A DNA stretch of 64,000 bases, from positions 77,945,193-78,009,192 of the forward strand of contig OX465579.1 in NCBI GenBank assembly GCA_950022655.1, in the 5' to 3' direction. The position numbers and the translations under genes are program-made. This document shows positions 40,484-55,400 of this stretch, one piece after another (the first letter of the stretch is position 1; each line of letters opens with the position of its first letter). The notes beneath the pieces were generated by a model. The model was not told where the DNA came from. It was given only the letters and a program-made list of their open reading frames with translations, and did no database searches. This DNA is from Alentia gelatinosa. Its lineage: Eukaryota > Annelida > Polychaeta > Phyllodocida > Polynoidae.

Positions 40484-43400
40484 AACTATGGCGTGGACAC
40501 TCCGCCGATATTTCAACGTGTTCCATATAACATATTATAGTGTTTGACACATGGTGCCGTACATAATGTATACACTGGAAAGCGTCCATACAGTGGATAG
40601 TATATAGACCCTTTAACTGGAATACTCCCATACTTTTTTGAGCATGGGACACACTCAGATACGCTGCCTAGTATATTAAAAGGTTATCGAGACTTTCCAC
40701 CTATAACATAATTGAGGCCAATTGTGAAATTGGGTATAATGTTGAAGTGGCAATAAGAGCACCCCTCGGATATTGTAGAAAAGACACCACGCCAGCTGGC
40801 GGATACTATGGAGAAACCAAACAAGAGTTAATCATGTTGTTTATCGCACAACAGCAAGATCGCGTATTACTGCCCAAGGTGAAGCCGAGAGCAGTAATAC
40901 GCGATCTTTCCGGAGTGCAATGAACAATAACACGACTAATTCGAGTTTGTTTTAGAATTTATCCTACCTCGCCTGTCTAAATTACTTCTACATTAACAGA
41001 TGACTTCATTTGTCAAGTGTATGCCACTAGAGCGATATTTTTCAGTTTTCTGAACTCCAGACTGAATACAGTGACCCAATGTTAAGCCTATGGAGTTTTT
41101 TCATTAGGGGTAGGATATAATTGCATTCCCTCAATGTGCAACACCTTCTCCTTCAGCTCCAACCGCTGCATGGGAAAAACATTACACCCACCCTCCCTGA
41201 CATAAAAAATACATTCAATGTGATTTAACCTTGCAATCACTATCTAGGGACTACCCCATACTTGCTTTTTCCTTAGTCGTAACCTTTACTATACTTATGT
41301 AATGGTATTAATTAGTTACTCCAGGGTACTGCCCTATTTACCTCCTGCTAAATAATGTTATATTTAGCAGGAGGAAAATGTATAAAACTATTTGTTGCCT
41401 CCAATCTGTGTATATAAAATTGATCTGTTCACAAAGGTAAGGCGATGGTATCGCAGACGGACTGCCCGGGGGTGCGGGCGGCGGCGGCCGTGCTGCTGGA
41501 TGTGAAGCATCACGAGGACAGTAACGGCGAGCAGCTCACCTACACCAGCTCACGGACACTCCCGCTCAATGCAGACATCTTCAAGTGTAACTCAGGTTTG
41601 TCAGACATGCTTTACCTTTACTTTACAGGGAGACGTTTCTGGAGCGGGCGACATGCTCAGATACGCTTCCTCGGTTAGTCACAGTTTAGGAGACTTTCAG
41701 TATACCGTGAACACTATCGTTTCACAATCCGCATGCCAACTCTGTGATATTGTTAAGCTGTAGGTGACCAGAGTCTGGGAAGAGTAGTCCCCTTTAACAC
41801 ATATCGCCGTCCTTTATTGTGAGTTGGACATATTTAGATATGCTACAAAGGCTAGGGAGAGGTTATAGAGACTGCCAGGGTGCTATCCCTTAACTATCTG
41901 TGTTCCAGCTCTGTGCAATTGGTATGGAGCAGATACCAAGTGTTTCGCGGAAGTGTCCTGCTTACCATGATCACTCAATACAGACTGAAGTACCTCATTG
42001 ACCCGCTGGTGCTTGGAATATTTTGGCCCTACAAGAGCAAGTGTAGAACTGGCTCGGTGGCAGGTTACCAGCAATAGAATTCTGCACTCATTCATCAATG
42101 TCGGACATACCATTTGATTCTAGTTAACAGATGCACAAGATGAAAGTGTTTCTGAAAAGGAATTGCAAGGGAATTTCGTAATAGCAATGCATCTGAAGCA
42201 GGGGCGATTCTATTTCCCTCCAGTGAAAGAAACAGACAATGTGACCCCTGCGAGTATATACTAATTAATTTTTTTGTCGGTTTTTTTCGATATTTCATGT
42301 TTTAAAAAATTGATAAGATTTAAATGAAAATTGAATATGACAATATAAATCGATGAATAAAATGATGAATGAATAGAAAGAAATTTGAGAGTGAATCGGC
42401 ACCTAATTTTGATCATTTGTCCACCGCGAAAGTCGTTGACCTCAGAATGTACCTGAGCGTTTACATTGACGACTTTAAGTTTCCACAGAATTGCCGCCTA
42501 TCGAGACGACTAATAAAGGCCTGCTTGAAATAGTTGTGTGCATCAGAGCATGACCAGTAGTCGTCAGGTGGTGCTGAATTGTATAACTTTATGTAACCAG
42601 ATGATCTGCATTAGCCATACACTTGGCGTGTACACTAGACAATTTCTAGCTTTACACTGCTGAAAGTCGTCAGGCGGTGCAAAATGCCAGAATCGTCTAG
42701 TGTAAACGCCGGGATTGTCACATGGTGGTATCTTCACCTTTTCATTGGTTCTAAATCGACTATGGGGAAGACAAAATGGAGGCTTACGTGTAACGACAAT
42801 ACACTAAATCTCCACATCTTCTCCACCACAGAGACTGTAGACCTGCAGGTGCAGGAGTTCATGATTACCGATGTTGACAACGGCATCCAAACCACCATCT
42901 TCCACCCCGGGAACGAGAGGCTCTACGTCATTGAGCTGAAGATCACCAACGGGGCTAATCCCAACCCCAACGCCTACAGCACGGACGCCAGCTCCAATAA
43001 CTACGGTTACGAGTTCATCGTCGGTCGCTCAGACACTGACTACGCCTCGTCACTGAGGATTCCTAGAGGTGAGATATTTTTATTGATATGGTTCGCCAGT
43101 ACATCTACATAGCGGTCTACCACCATACCTATCGTAAATATGTCATGGAGATACTTCGAAGTATTTTCATGATATGGTACTATCATGATATGATAGGGAT
43201 ACTAGGATATTGTACCAAGATGTAGGAGCAGAACAAGTCAATTAATTAAACTTGTACTAACCGAGCCGATAGGCGAGGTTAATACGGTTTTAGTAAACTA
43301 ACGAGTCCGGGACCGAAATCTTGGTACGCTGTATTGGTATTCCCTTTATTATATACCGAATATTCGATAAATCGATAAATCGATATATTGACTAATATGT

Positions 43401-46400
43401 TTTAGCTACTTCTGTTTTTGTCATATATACAAAAAGGATGTTCCCAATGTGTAAAGATGATTATTGCGTTAAAGGTCTTGTTTTCACCTGAAGAATTTTG
43501 GCCTGTGATAGATTTCTCAGCCACCATCCAACTTTCTACTTCATCAAGGTGATGAAGTAATCCCAATTCTCATAACAACAACGTCAATTGCCATGTTTTT
43601 TTTTCTAGATATCTTCACTCAATTGTTCTACTTTGTCCATCTCTTTTACTTCTACACAGATCCCTGAACGACCATCACATGACGATTACAGGCGAAGATT
43701 CTTGAATTCAACACCATTTGACGACTTTCCGTCGTTGGTGACTTTATATTCAGACTTCATATATCAAATATATTTCCTTGATTGCGTTCTTAACGGACAA
43801 TTTTGTTTCTATATTTTGCATTTGTGAGTCTAACTGATTCCATAACCAGGACCCTCTGAACTGAGACGATTATAACAAAGGAAGCACATTGGCTATCTCT
43901 GATTAGTCATTTGTGACCATTTATTCTTTAGTATCAAAAATAACATACAGTAGGATTCAGCTTCAGGTTAGATGTGGGGGAACAAGCCACCCTCTGAGTC
44001 CTCTATTAGATTGGTAGAAAAATACTGAATACTGGTCAATCACCTACTATGTCTGTTACCAGCCAACAACCCTCTGCTCGGCCTCCTCTCTACACCTGGG
44101 ACATGTTTCACTAGTTTCGTGAGTTGTCTAGATGGTGCCTAGATGATGTGTTCTAGACATTAGACTTCCTTTTGTCCGTTCTTTCTTGCATTGTTGGTGC
44201 CGCTTTTCATGTCTGCCTAAGACTTTTGTCACGAAACTATTGAAACAGGTCCATGATGTGCAGATTTGTCTAATTCTTATGTTTGGGGTCTGTCTTTTCC
44301 TAAGGGCAGCTACTTGTGTTGTCACGAAACTAGACAACCCCAATGTCCGTATGGTGTCACCGACATGTCACGAAACTAGTGAAACAGGTCCCAGGGCATT
44401 ATCAGTTTCAGTGGAGGGTGGGCGCTGCTCTGCCTCTTTCCTATTAGACAGAGTGACAGATAAACCTCAAAAGATCTCTAAAAGGTGCAGCATACCAGAA
44501 CTCTTAAAGGTGCAGCAAAATCGGAAAAGTTAACAATATTATATTGGCAAAATACAGTGGGGTTTAGAATATAATATTACATAATTTACAAAAGTCTTTA
44601 CAATTCACTGTATTCATATTGAACCTCACTTTGTTCACAATTCTGTAAAAACTAAGTCGTGCTCTGCATTTCTATAAAAATATGTCTAGTGTAAACAAGT
44701 ACATTCTGGGGTTGAGGACTATTACGTCCGATATGACGACTCTTGGCTTGACGACCTACAGTCACTCGACTTGTGTAAACGCCGGGTATCTTTTTCACCT
44801 TATTTACAGGACGTCCTTGTGCATACTTTTGTACACAGAATGACATCCTGTGTTTACTTTGTCCTGCACAGATGCGGCAGACCCGATCGCCAGTCCCGCA
44901 GGCGTGGACTACCTGAAAGAGGGAGTGAACAAAGAGGCCATCCAGCTGTTGATCGGCACCCGGCTGGTCATCTCCGACACCCGGCTGTGTGGAAATGTCT
45001 TCCTCACCGTGCACGTGTTTAACCTGAAGGACGGCAGTGCTGCCAGGAGGCGGAGGAGGAGTGCTGAGTCAGCACATGCCCGCACCAGGCGCTCTACACC
45101 CATACCAGGTCAATAAAAACATATAATGTTGTTATTTTCTTATTCATCATAATTCACCTGGTTAGTAGGTAGTGTTCCATTATAGAATTACAAGATCCGG
45201 ACTGGCACACGACATTGCATAGGTGATTATCCAAGTCACACACAAGGTTGTAACATGAAAAATTAACAATTAATGTTTATAGTTAACTTTGAACATTAAA
45301 TTTGATTTTGGTAAACGATGTGCAATCAACTGGAACGACTGCTCGTATATGACTAGGCACAGTCCGCTGCTGGCAGCGGCAGGCTGTGGAGTGTTCCAAC
45401 CCTCTACTAAGCTGAGTACCCATTGGTAGGTGGGTGCCACCTGGGACCTGTTTCACTAGTTTCGTGACATGTCTAGATGGCGTGTCCGGTTTGTCCGGTT
45501 TCATAAGAACTAGACATTAGACTTCGTTTTGTCCGTTCTTGCTTGCACTGTTGGTGCCACTTTTGTTACGAAACTGGTGAAACAGGTCCATGATGTGTAG
45601 ATTAGTCTAATTCTTATGTCTGAGGTCTGTCTTTTCCTAAGGGCAACTACTTGTGTTGTCACGAAACTAGACAACCCCAATGTCTGTATGGTGTCACAGA
45701 CATGTCACGAAACGAATGAAACAGGTCCCAGTTCTGTGTGGAATCCCGGATTAGAGCCGGTTCGACCTTTTATTTGGGTCATGTACAAGGGCCAATCAAT
45801 CTTCATGATGGGGGGAGTATGTTATAGTTTGGTAAAAAGGTTTTTTCGCACTCAAGTGCTCTAGAATGAAGAGTCCCCCCCCCCCCCCAACCAACCCACC
45901 AAGCAAACCCCCACCCGGGAATGCGTAAAGTAAATCCGATGGGTTGACAATAGTGTACACAAGAATTAGCAGGAAGGTCATTCTAAGGACACAGATTAGA
46001 AATACAAATAAGGTGAGGATTTTCTGGAAGGATTGAGATAAGCCTGTGACAAGTTGGTGTCTAAGATTGCAGTTCACAGATTGATAACTCATGATAACTA
46101 GTATTAGTACAAACGTGTTATGGTAATGATTATGATGAATAATGAGTATTTATTCTCAAGAATCCCAACTTTAATAATCTAACCAGGTTGGCTAAACAAA
46201 TATTAATTTAGTTGTCTCAAAATACTGATATTTTTTATAGTGGGGAACAAAATGTTTTGATCAAAACTTTCTGGGTTGTGCTCCTTTGGTAATATTCAGT
46301 ATAACAACCGTGCACTTTATGCTGACGTATGCGTTGATTTCTCAAAACCTACAGTCATTTAGTCTTAGTTAACCTTTTTAATTTTCAATGTACAGTTATA

Positions 46401-49400
46401 CATTAAAGTAAATGTGTCCAAAGTTGATATCAAATTCTAGAATAGGTTTTCCCCATTCATGCCCAGAATTTAGTCGTGACCATGGAAAACAACTCTTCCC
46501 TCCCCCTCATTTATTTTCATTTATGGAAAATGAAAAAATATATGAATTTATTTTCACGCGTATGTACAACAACCCTGTCCGGTCACTCACTTACATGCAA
46601 TTCTACGTTTTTACAGAAACGTTAATCATGAGAGCAGATCAGGGAAGTGGTGGAGTCGATCCTATTCTAAAGGATAACTACATGACAATCAACGTTACGC
46701 TGGACTGTCAACATGGTAATATGTCTGGTTATGAAGTATTATGCATTGTTGTTTCTCTGCTGTGATTCCTGTATCCACTGTAGGAGGATTGGTTTGTATT
46801 TAGTACCACCGACAGATTATTGCTTTTGACAAAATTTTGGTAGATACAAACAGCAAAAACACAAAGATGTCTTTCTCCTAGATTGCACAATCTGGCACCA
46901 CTTCAGGGCTTGGAAGGGAAGGAAAGGCAGGTAAAGAAACGGTAGATCTGAGGACGTAGGTAGGCAAGAAGGGAATAGGGATGGAGGAGAAAATGCTATG
47001 GTTGGAGATTATATCAATATCTACCTCAAGACCAACTGATGATCGGCCGATATATAGGATTCTCTTTGGGATCTATTATATTGACCATCAATTCAGATCT
47101 ATCATGAAGGAAAACATGCTTTATTGTTTCTCCGGCGATAGCATTTCATAAATGATATTATTACAAACTTATGTCTGAGCGTCTAGGAAATACTACAGTA
47201 AATGGACTATGAATTGATAAACTGATAAATAAATAAATTTTTCCCTCTGTATTATTTAGGTATATACTGATATGAACATGGAGTGCCTAAGCCAGAGTGA
47301 ATTCGTTCTCGGCCTTTTGTAACATAAATATGTCCCTCCACCTCCAGCGTTGGGACGTATTTCATTTAATACAAAAGACACCGAATGTCCATCCCTACAG
47401 GCTTAGTTACCACGTATTCTCTTAATACGTTGTGCACTCTTATATGTGGTATAAAGGGTAACAGTACGTAACCATTGAAGTTATGTGCATGGGTGTATAG
47501 TAAAATAAGCGACAAAATGGAATTTCAAAAACAAAGGAGAATATTTTTTTCATTTTGTTACAGACTTGTTCGCCATGGAAACGCAGAACCTGACCATACG
47601 GAGGACAATCCACTCCACAGACGACGTGCGTGTGACCTTCTCCGTGACCTTCGCCAACAGTTTCACCGACAACACCGGGAAAGGATTTGGCATGCCCCGC
47701 TGTGACGCCGACTCAGCCAACTTCGACTTTCAGGTAGAGTAGTGTTGAATTTTTCAAATTTAAAATTATAGGGAAACTTAATTCGGGTGGCAGATCCCGG
47801 ATTTTCGAGGTGCGTGTCGGGGAATTTGCAATTCCAGGCCTTGGTAGAGGTATGTTAATTCTGGGACTCTCATCGAGAACTAGTGGGAATATACATATTT
47901 GATAATCAATTCCAGTGTTAGGGGAAAATGTAGTAAATGTCCTTCTCTCACCAGAGTTATATGATAAAAGACCAGAGTTATATGACAAAAGGCCGAGAAT
48001 GAAATAACTGAGCACTGAGCCCGAACATTACTCCTTAGGTTTTCTTATCTTCTTATATCGAAAAGACCGCCATTCTATTTACTGAGTCGTCGATTCAGAG
48101 CCGACTGTTGGTGGTCCCTAAATACGTCACAGTGATCCAACAGCTGCGTCCCTCGCTTCAACGTTCGCCTCTACTGTCGTCTGCTAGGAACATGGGTAAT
48201 TAAAAAGGGTCCAGCTTCACCCTTAAGCCCAGTGCCCACCTACCGATTTCGGAACATTCATGTACCTTTGTCGGCGACAAACGGACAGTAATTTGTCTCA
48301 GCCAAGGCATCCTAACGGAGTCGGCCGTAGTCGGTAGATGTAGGACAGCTAGGCAAGGGTGAGCCACCGATTAGTAGACAGATTTGCTTAGGACTAATAT
48401 CCACCAACCCCATCTCCTCAATGTCCGCAAATCGAGCGAAGAGTTACGTAATTTGCCTGCGACAAGTTCACCGACTCCTATACGATTTGCAAACTAATCG
48501 CTCAACCCTGAATCGTTAGATGGGCATCAGGCTTTATCCTCTTAAATGAAGTATAAGTTCACTATAACCTGTATCGGGTGAATTGATAGTTTACACATAC
48601 ACTCCTTGTTTTGCGCAGATTCTTCAGACCATGGGTGGCACTGCGGTACAACTGAAGAGACTCGTGTACTCAGAGGAAGATATGTGGAAGTTGCCAGCTG
48701 CCATCGCGCCAGGCCAGCGGGTGGTAGTGACTGACGCACAGGCACTGCTCCATGACACGGCTATCCAATGCTCTCACCTCGAGTAAGTCCTGGGCCCTTT
48801 TCTGACCGATTCTACAGCATGTAGTTGCTCTAGTCTGATCATCAATGATAAGGCCCAGTTAATTGTACATATTCCGATTTTGATCATCGATTATAGAATT
48901 TGGAACCGGAGAAAGATTGTTACAAGTTTCAGATAATATATCGGTAAGTGTAAAGAGCAAAGATTTATACCCGCTCAATGATTTCTCAACCCCAAATTGC
49001 GTAATGTAGCAGCACTGACCAATCTTTCAGGCCAGCAACAAGATCAGACTTGGTTGAATCCATCGGTGATGGAATGCAGGTGTAAAGAAATACTGGTGCA
49101 GATAAAATTTATAATGAATGGTCAATGTGTAATGCCTCAACGACTTGCTTTGTCACTGATCATCGGTACCAATATTTTGTCGGGAAGCAATATCGTCCGA
49201 CACGACCCTTCCAGATTTCCTATGGTGCACTTGCGATAAGCAGGTGTAAAGTGGGCCTAAATAAACAATAATCAAATGCTTTTTGGACAGGCAGCCGTGA
49301 ACCACGAGAGGTACCTGTCCACAAAACTATTTTTGTCGTATTTATTACGTATCTTCTGCAATCAAATAAACCCAGGAATTGACCCATTACAGGGTATATC

Positions 49401-52400
49401 ATTAGGGACTTTTTTTGTTCTCTAGCAGGAAGGAACTAGGGTCCCGTAGTCAATATCTTTGAGGCCGTAATCAACCTTACGGTTTCTGACAATACGGAAA
49501 CACTGGGTAGTGGTTTACTGTGGCTTCATACATTTGCAATGTGGAATTGTAATCGATTGATGAAAAATTACTAAAAATTCACAACTCTGGAGACCTTTTT
49601 TTATTTGTACATATCAAAGTATACTCTCTTGACCTATGCAATGCAAATTTTACCGGCGACCTGTTACATAAGTCGTGTGTCATAAACTAGACACACTCTT
49701 GGTATTTACTACCGTGTTGGGGCGGATGTCACCAGCTTATTCCCAGTGGTGGAGACCACACTGTCCTGGTGACCACATGTTACTATAGGGTTTGGGTGGG
49801 TTAAGAAAAGGGAACAGTCATATGAGTGTTTTCTTCTGTTTTTGCAGCCTTCACTGACCTTTGATTTTGTCACATAAAATCAATAATGAGTGTAGCACCT
49901 AGGTTTTACTTGTAAATTCATATAAAAGTAAATTTGAACTCTATTTATTCATACCAATGTTATCAATAAAGCAATGCTACTTCCAAATGATCCTCCGATC
50001 ATAATATCAGACGAAAAAGCCCCACACCCACTAGCGCCGATTCAGCTGCCGATAGACCTAATGATTGACTTCCCGATTGGAATAAATAATTTCATCGGGA
50101 GGTCAGACAAAATTGTAGCAGTCTGCCACACTTCTACAATTGACTCTAGGATAGACACCAATATACCAAGATTGGCGTCCAACATGCAACGATTAGAAAC
50201 GCCAGTCGTAGGCCCCCGATAAGATCAAACATATTGTGTTTTTCATGATATATTGGTTTTTACCGGGAGCCTATTTGACAGAAAAATCTCTCTTTATGTG
50301 TGGTGGTCAATTATGAAATTTCAGAATATGGGTAAATATAATCACTATAAATTTTGATTGTGCCACAATTATACTTTTCAATTTTATTGTTTTTATGTCC
50401 GAAAAATGATAAAATAATATAATGTATAAACTTGTACAAGATATTCAGAATGATTCAATATGTACAAAATTAGTGTACATTTCAATATCAAAACTCTGCC
50501 TGAGATATATATTGATGCACGGATTGAATTGTAAGCTAATTGTAACCGTGGTCACCTTATTTATATTCCACCAAGCCGTTTCGATACACTGCAATACAAA
50601 ACAATAGGCTATGATTAGAATATTCGGTAACCTCCCAATGCACCACGAATTTGCCATTTCTAATCGTAATGTATCGGACGGGCTATCGTGGTGCATCGGC
50701 ATTGGTGGGTGCGGGCCATTAAATGGTACGATCGATAGGACTTGAGTAAAATGTTACCTATAAGATTCAGTGACCAATCATAGATTTTCATACTAACACG
50801 TATAGGAATTATCTCGTTGCTGTACGGAGCGGACTGGGTCTACCGGCTGGATTCATAGATCTCTTTCCGGACAACGACTACGCCAACATCGACTCATGCA
50901 TAGGTGAATATCCGTTCAATCTCCTTTATCCCATAACACCGGTGAAATAACACTGAACTATGCTGCAATTGTTTCAGGTAATAAAGAAACGCGCTACACT
51001 AGGCAGAATATTGTAGGTTTGCTATCAGATTGGGGGAAATTTGGGCGTTATCTATGGTATGATATAATCAAAAAGTATAAAAAAAAAGCCATACTGAAAA
51101 GAATTTGAGTGTATAATACATCGTCATAAATGTAGATGAAAGCTATTTAATTAAGTGCATTCTTATTGTCTGCATTATTGAAAATCTAAAGGAGTATAGG
51201 CTGTAAGGTAGAGTACAGAGTCATGAAGTTGAAAGAAATTCTTCTAACTGTATATGATGTGTATTAACTGCAACACTGTATATCATTCATAATATGTCGT
51301 ATCCAGGATAGGAAACTCTGTAAATATTGGGGGCAAGTTATTGATTGGTTTCTCAAATAGTTCTGAGAACATTTATTGTATTCATTCCTGTCTGTCACCA
51401 TTGCATATAGTAAGTTGGAAATGTTGATTATTCAATTTCGTATGTACATTGAACCGTTTCCGAATCTTTGATAGTGCTTGTTCTGTAATGTTCTTGATTG
51501 GAAGAACAAATCTTGTATTTGAACTCAAGAAAATAAAAACTATTTATATAAAAAAAACAAAAAAAACATAAATGTCTAAGCCATGAACTGTTAGAAAACA
51601 TCGGTACAGCTAATTCAATGTTTTTATATCAGGCCAAACTTCTTAATTTCATCTTAGAACATGTATTATAGGAGAGAATATGATTCCGGACCCTATTATG
51701 TACATCTATTGAAATGTCTTGTACTGTATTTATTGCATAGATGTCTTCGATCTTGAGATTGTTGGCGTCAGTAACGTAGCCATCACAACATCGTCAGCCT
51801 TTACTGTGACTATCGAGGTAGGTGGTTGTCTGCCCGAAATAAACAGCTTGTTCTTTAATTGTTACCAATATGAATATGCCCAAACTGTTCATTATCATGG
51901 GAACTATCTTTCATCGATATCAGATTCAACCAGCTATTACCGATTCTGTTTTATCAAAGACATTTACTAGAGAAAGAGAGGCGTAGTGTTATTTAGATTC
52001 TTTTCCATGGTCTTGTTGGGTTGGGAGTCCCTTAGTATGGTCGTAATTTTCTTAAAGTGGGTACTACAAGTGGGAGAATTTTGATGATTACGTGTCCTAC
52101 TGGTGTGCCGTATTGTCAAATTGAATTAAATAAGTTTGTTGGTCACTAATTTTCCCTTACAGCAATCTTGTCAACCTAGTAAACGGTGAGGACTAGGCTA
52201 CTAAATGTTCCTTGCATAGTAATATTTCAGGCGAGTTTTGTTTCGCTTTGTATCATAGTAAAGCATCAGATGTGTTCTTGCTAGGGAACCTGTACCATTA
52301 GAGTGGGTTTTTTCCTCTTCGCACAATCAAGGAACCTTGATGTCATTCATAGTTATATAACAGGACATACAGCTTTCTCAGTATCCACAGAGATTAGTTT

Positions 52401-55400
52401 CCCTTGCAAAAGTAAACATGCATTGTATAGTACAGCCATACTCTGATCGAACATCGTACTTGAGGAAATTGGGCTGATATAGCTATAGAAAGATACATTT
52501 CGACACTGTTTGCCTGTGAATATTCAGTTTATAAGATTTAGACCCAACAATGTAAATTTTGTTCCAATGGAAACATAATTTTAACATAGAATATCCACTT
52601 TTAGAACAAATATAATATCAGAAATGAAGAATTAAGCCAACCTTACCACCAAGTAAGGGTGTTTACAACGGTCTGCCAAGAAAGTGCATTTCTGTGCCTC
52701 GTTTCCCCATATCCCTCACTACATTACATTTATTTCTGAAGCGAGACTAAGCGATTTACGACCATGAAATGCTGTTCCATATTCATCATACAGCCGGAAT
52801 GAATATTTTGCGATGAATTTATCCGAATGTGTGTGTGGTATAAGGAGTAGTGGTGCGTAACAATCAGAAGTAGTTGCACGAGTATATGGTAATTCATATT
52901 GCGTCTGCATGCTCGAACATTAACTATTTACTATATACCCATGCCGTATATACGCAATGTTTTGCCACATTACGTAAACATACCTTACGAAACAGTCATT
53001 TAAAATATTAGTTACAATGTTAGTTATAAGTCAGATTAAGTTACCGGTAATTATTTCATTGATTTTCGGGTAGGCTATATAGTAAATATAAAACGACCCA
53101 CCATGCTTGTACAAGCTGCAAACTCGATGATACTTTACAAACCATAAACTATCATTTCGTTTTGTAGCTTGTACAGCATGGTCAGGTGGTCTTATACAAG
53201 TATTCCTTTTGTATTTCCTCAGCTTCCTAGCATTGGACGCACCCCTTCTCTGGACATCGTGGCTGGGATATCTTTGGACGGTCGATGGGACACGAGCGAT
53301 CACAACTTTACTGGAACTGTTGATGATTCCTCTGCACCAGCGTATACATGGTCGGGAACCGGTATTACTGGTGTGAGTAATATTTGTATGCCTTATCACG
53401 ATTTATCCTGACATTAGAACCACAAAAACATTGGTACTAGAAGGAAACTGATTTGGGCGTCAGAATTCCTGAGTTTCGAGGTGCCGAGGCTAAGAGTAAT
53501 TCTTGAATTCTAACAGCAGTAATCTGTTTCCCTATCATCATAGATATATACCCTATCACATATATCACATCACGTGGTCGAACTTGGTATATAACTTTCA
53601 GCCTTGTCATGAATACTATGATCTTTCTCTGGATGCTAGAAATATTAGAAACCAAACATGAGATTAAGGAGAGTTCGACCAAATAATATGGATTGTAATA
53701 TGGATTGTGGGCCTATATATATGTTTTTAAGGGTTTCAAAGTTTTCACTCAATATCTGGATTATGAATATTCAGAGTGCAATGGCTGAAAGCTGGAACTG
53801 CCGCATCGTTTACGTACTCGTGAGTGTGACCTTCTCAGATGATTCCATGATTGACCTTGACCCATCCAACAACATGGCGTCAGTGACCTACAAGACCGAG
53901 TGCAACTCCAACGGTGAGTAACTTACATATTTCTCTCTTACCTGTGATACGTTTTTATATCGTACTTATACAGAATAACTTTACCATGATTGTATATTAC
54001 ACAGTAATAAAACGATGTTCCTGTGAAGGTAATAATCAGGATACGAACACGGGACCCGGGACATTTACAGCGAGGTGTTTACACCGAGCTGTAAACGTCC
54101 CAGAGCCTGTGTGTAGCACAGCGTACAGCGTTTTATCTTTACTATATACCTGTATCTCCAAAAGATTCATATATAATTTACCTTACTTAATTTGTAAGAG
54201 CCATTATTAGTCGCATTTGGGCACAGAACGGTTGATGTGAACCCTAGCTTTCGCTTCGACAGTGGAATGCGGCCGTGACGTTATCACATAGGCACATGCA
54301 TAGCAACCTGCATAACAACGCTTGTTGTCGCTTGAGAACCAGCGGGAAAGCAGCGATAAGAAAACATATTTGTGTTTTTATAGTATTTCAGTGTGTTTTC
54401 TTTATATACTACAATGCTAGCATCACCGATGTAGAGGCAATAGACAACGTCGGCCATTTGGAAATAATGACGTAATCCTATTAGTAGACACTGTAAAACG
54501 AATCGTAATTTACTGCACAGCCATGCAGTACATTGTGGGGGGCAGCGTGTAGCATTTACGTCACCTATGGCCGTAGGTATATAGTAAAAAATGAGATGAG
54601 GCTTGATGATATTTACGGAGAGAACTTGTGAGACACAGTGCTGTGAATAACGTCAATCTCCTCAAGTCTTATACGACCATAACATTAATAATTCTTAACT
54701 ACACATTGTTGTTCATACCATGTTAAAACTGAATATATATATATATATATATATATATCTATTTATATATATATATTTATACATTGTACAATTAGTCCAG
54801 AGTTGGTAGATTTCCATCTCGTGTAAATACAATTTTCGTTTCAGTGAGTAAAACTCGTTAATTTTGTGTTTTGATATCCTTCCGACGATACCGACCCTTA
54901 CGTTGTGCATTCTGTTTTTAATGACTGCCTCTTTACTGCATTTCAGGCATGTAAAGCTTTCTGTGTTTAATGATTGTCTCTGTATTGTTTACAGGGGAGA
55001 CAGCCGGGTACAGAGGTGACGTGTTCAGCATTGCGGGCACGTTACGCGTTCTATGTTTAATGATTGTCTCTGTACTGTTTACAGGGGAGACAGCCGGGTA
55101 CGAAGGTGACGTGTTCAGCATTGCGGGCACGTTAAGATGTCTATATTTAATGATTGTCTCTGTACTGTTTACAGGGGAGACAGCCGGGTACGGAGGTCAC
55201 GTGTTCAGCATTGAGGGCACGTTAAGATGTCTATATTTAATGATTGTCTCCGTACTGTTTACAGGGGAGACAGCCGGGTACAGAGGTCACATGTTCAGCA
55301 TTGAGGGCACGTTAAGATGTCTATGTTTAATGATTGTCTCCATACTGTTTACAGGGGAGACAGCCGGGTACGGAGGTGACGTGTTCAGCATTGCGGGCAC

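Noticed and set aside
40332..40652. ORFs on both strands over the TA microsatellite
   Set aside because: They encode only Y-I dipeptide repeats from (TA)n; simple sequence.
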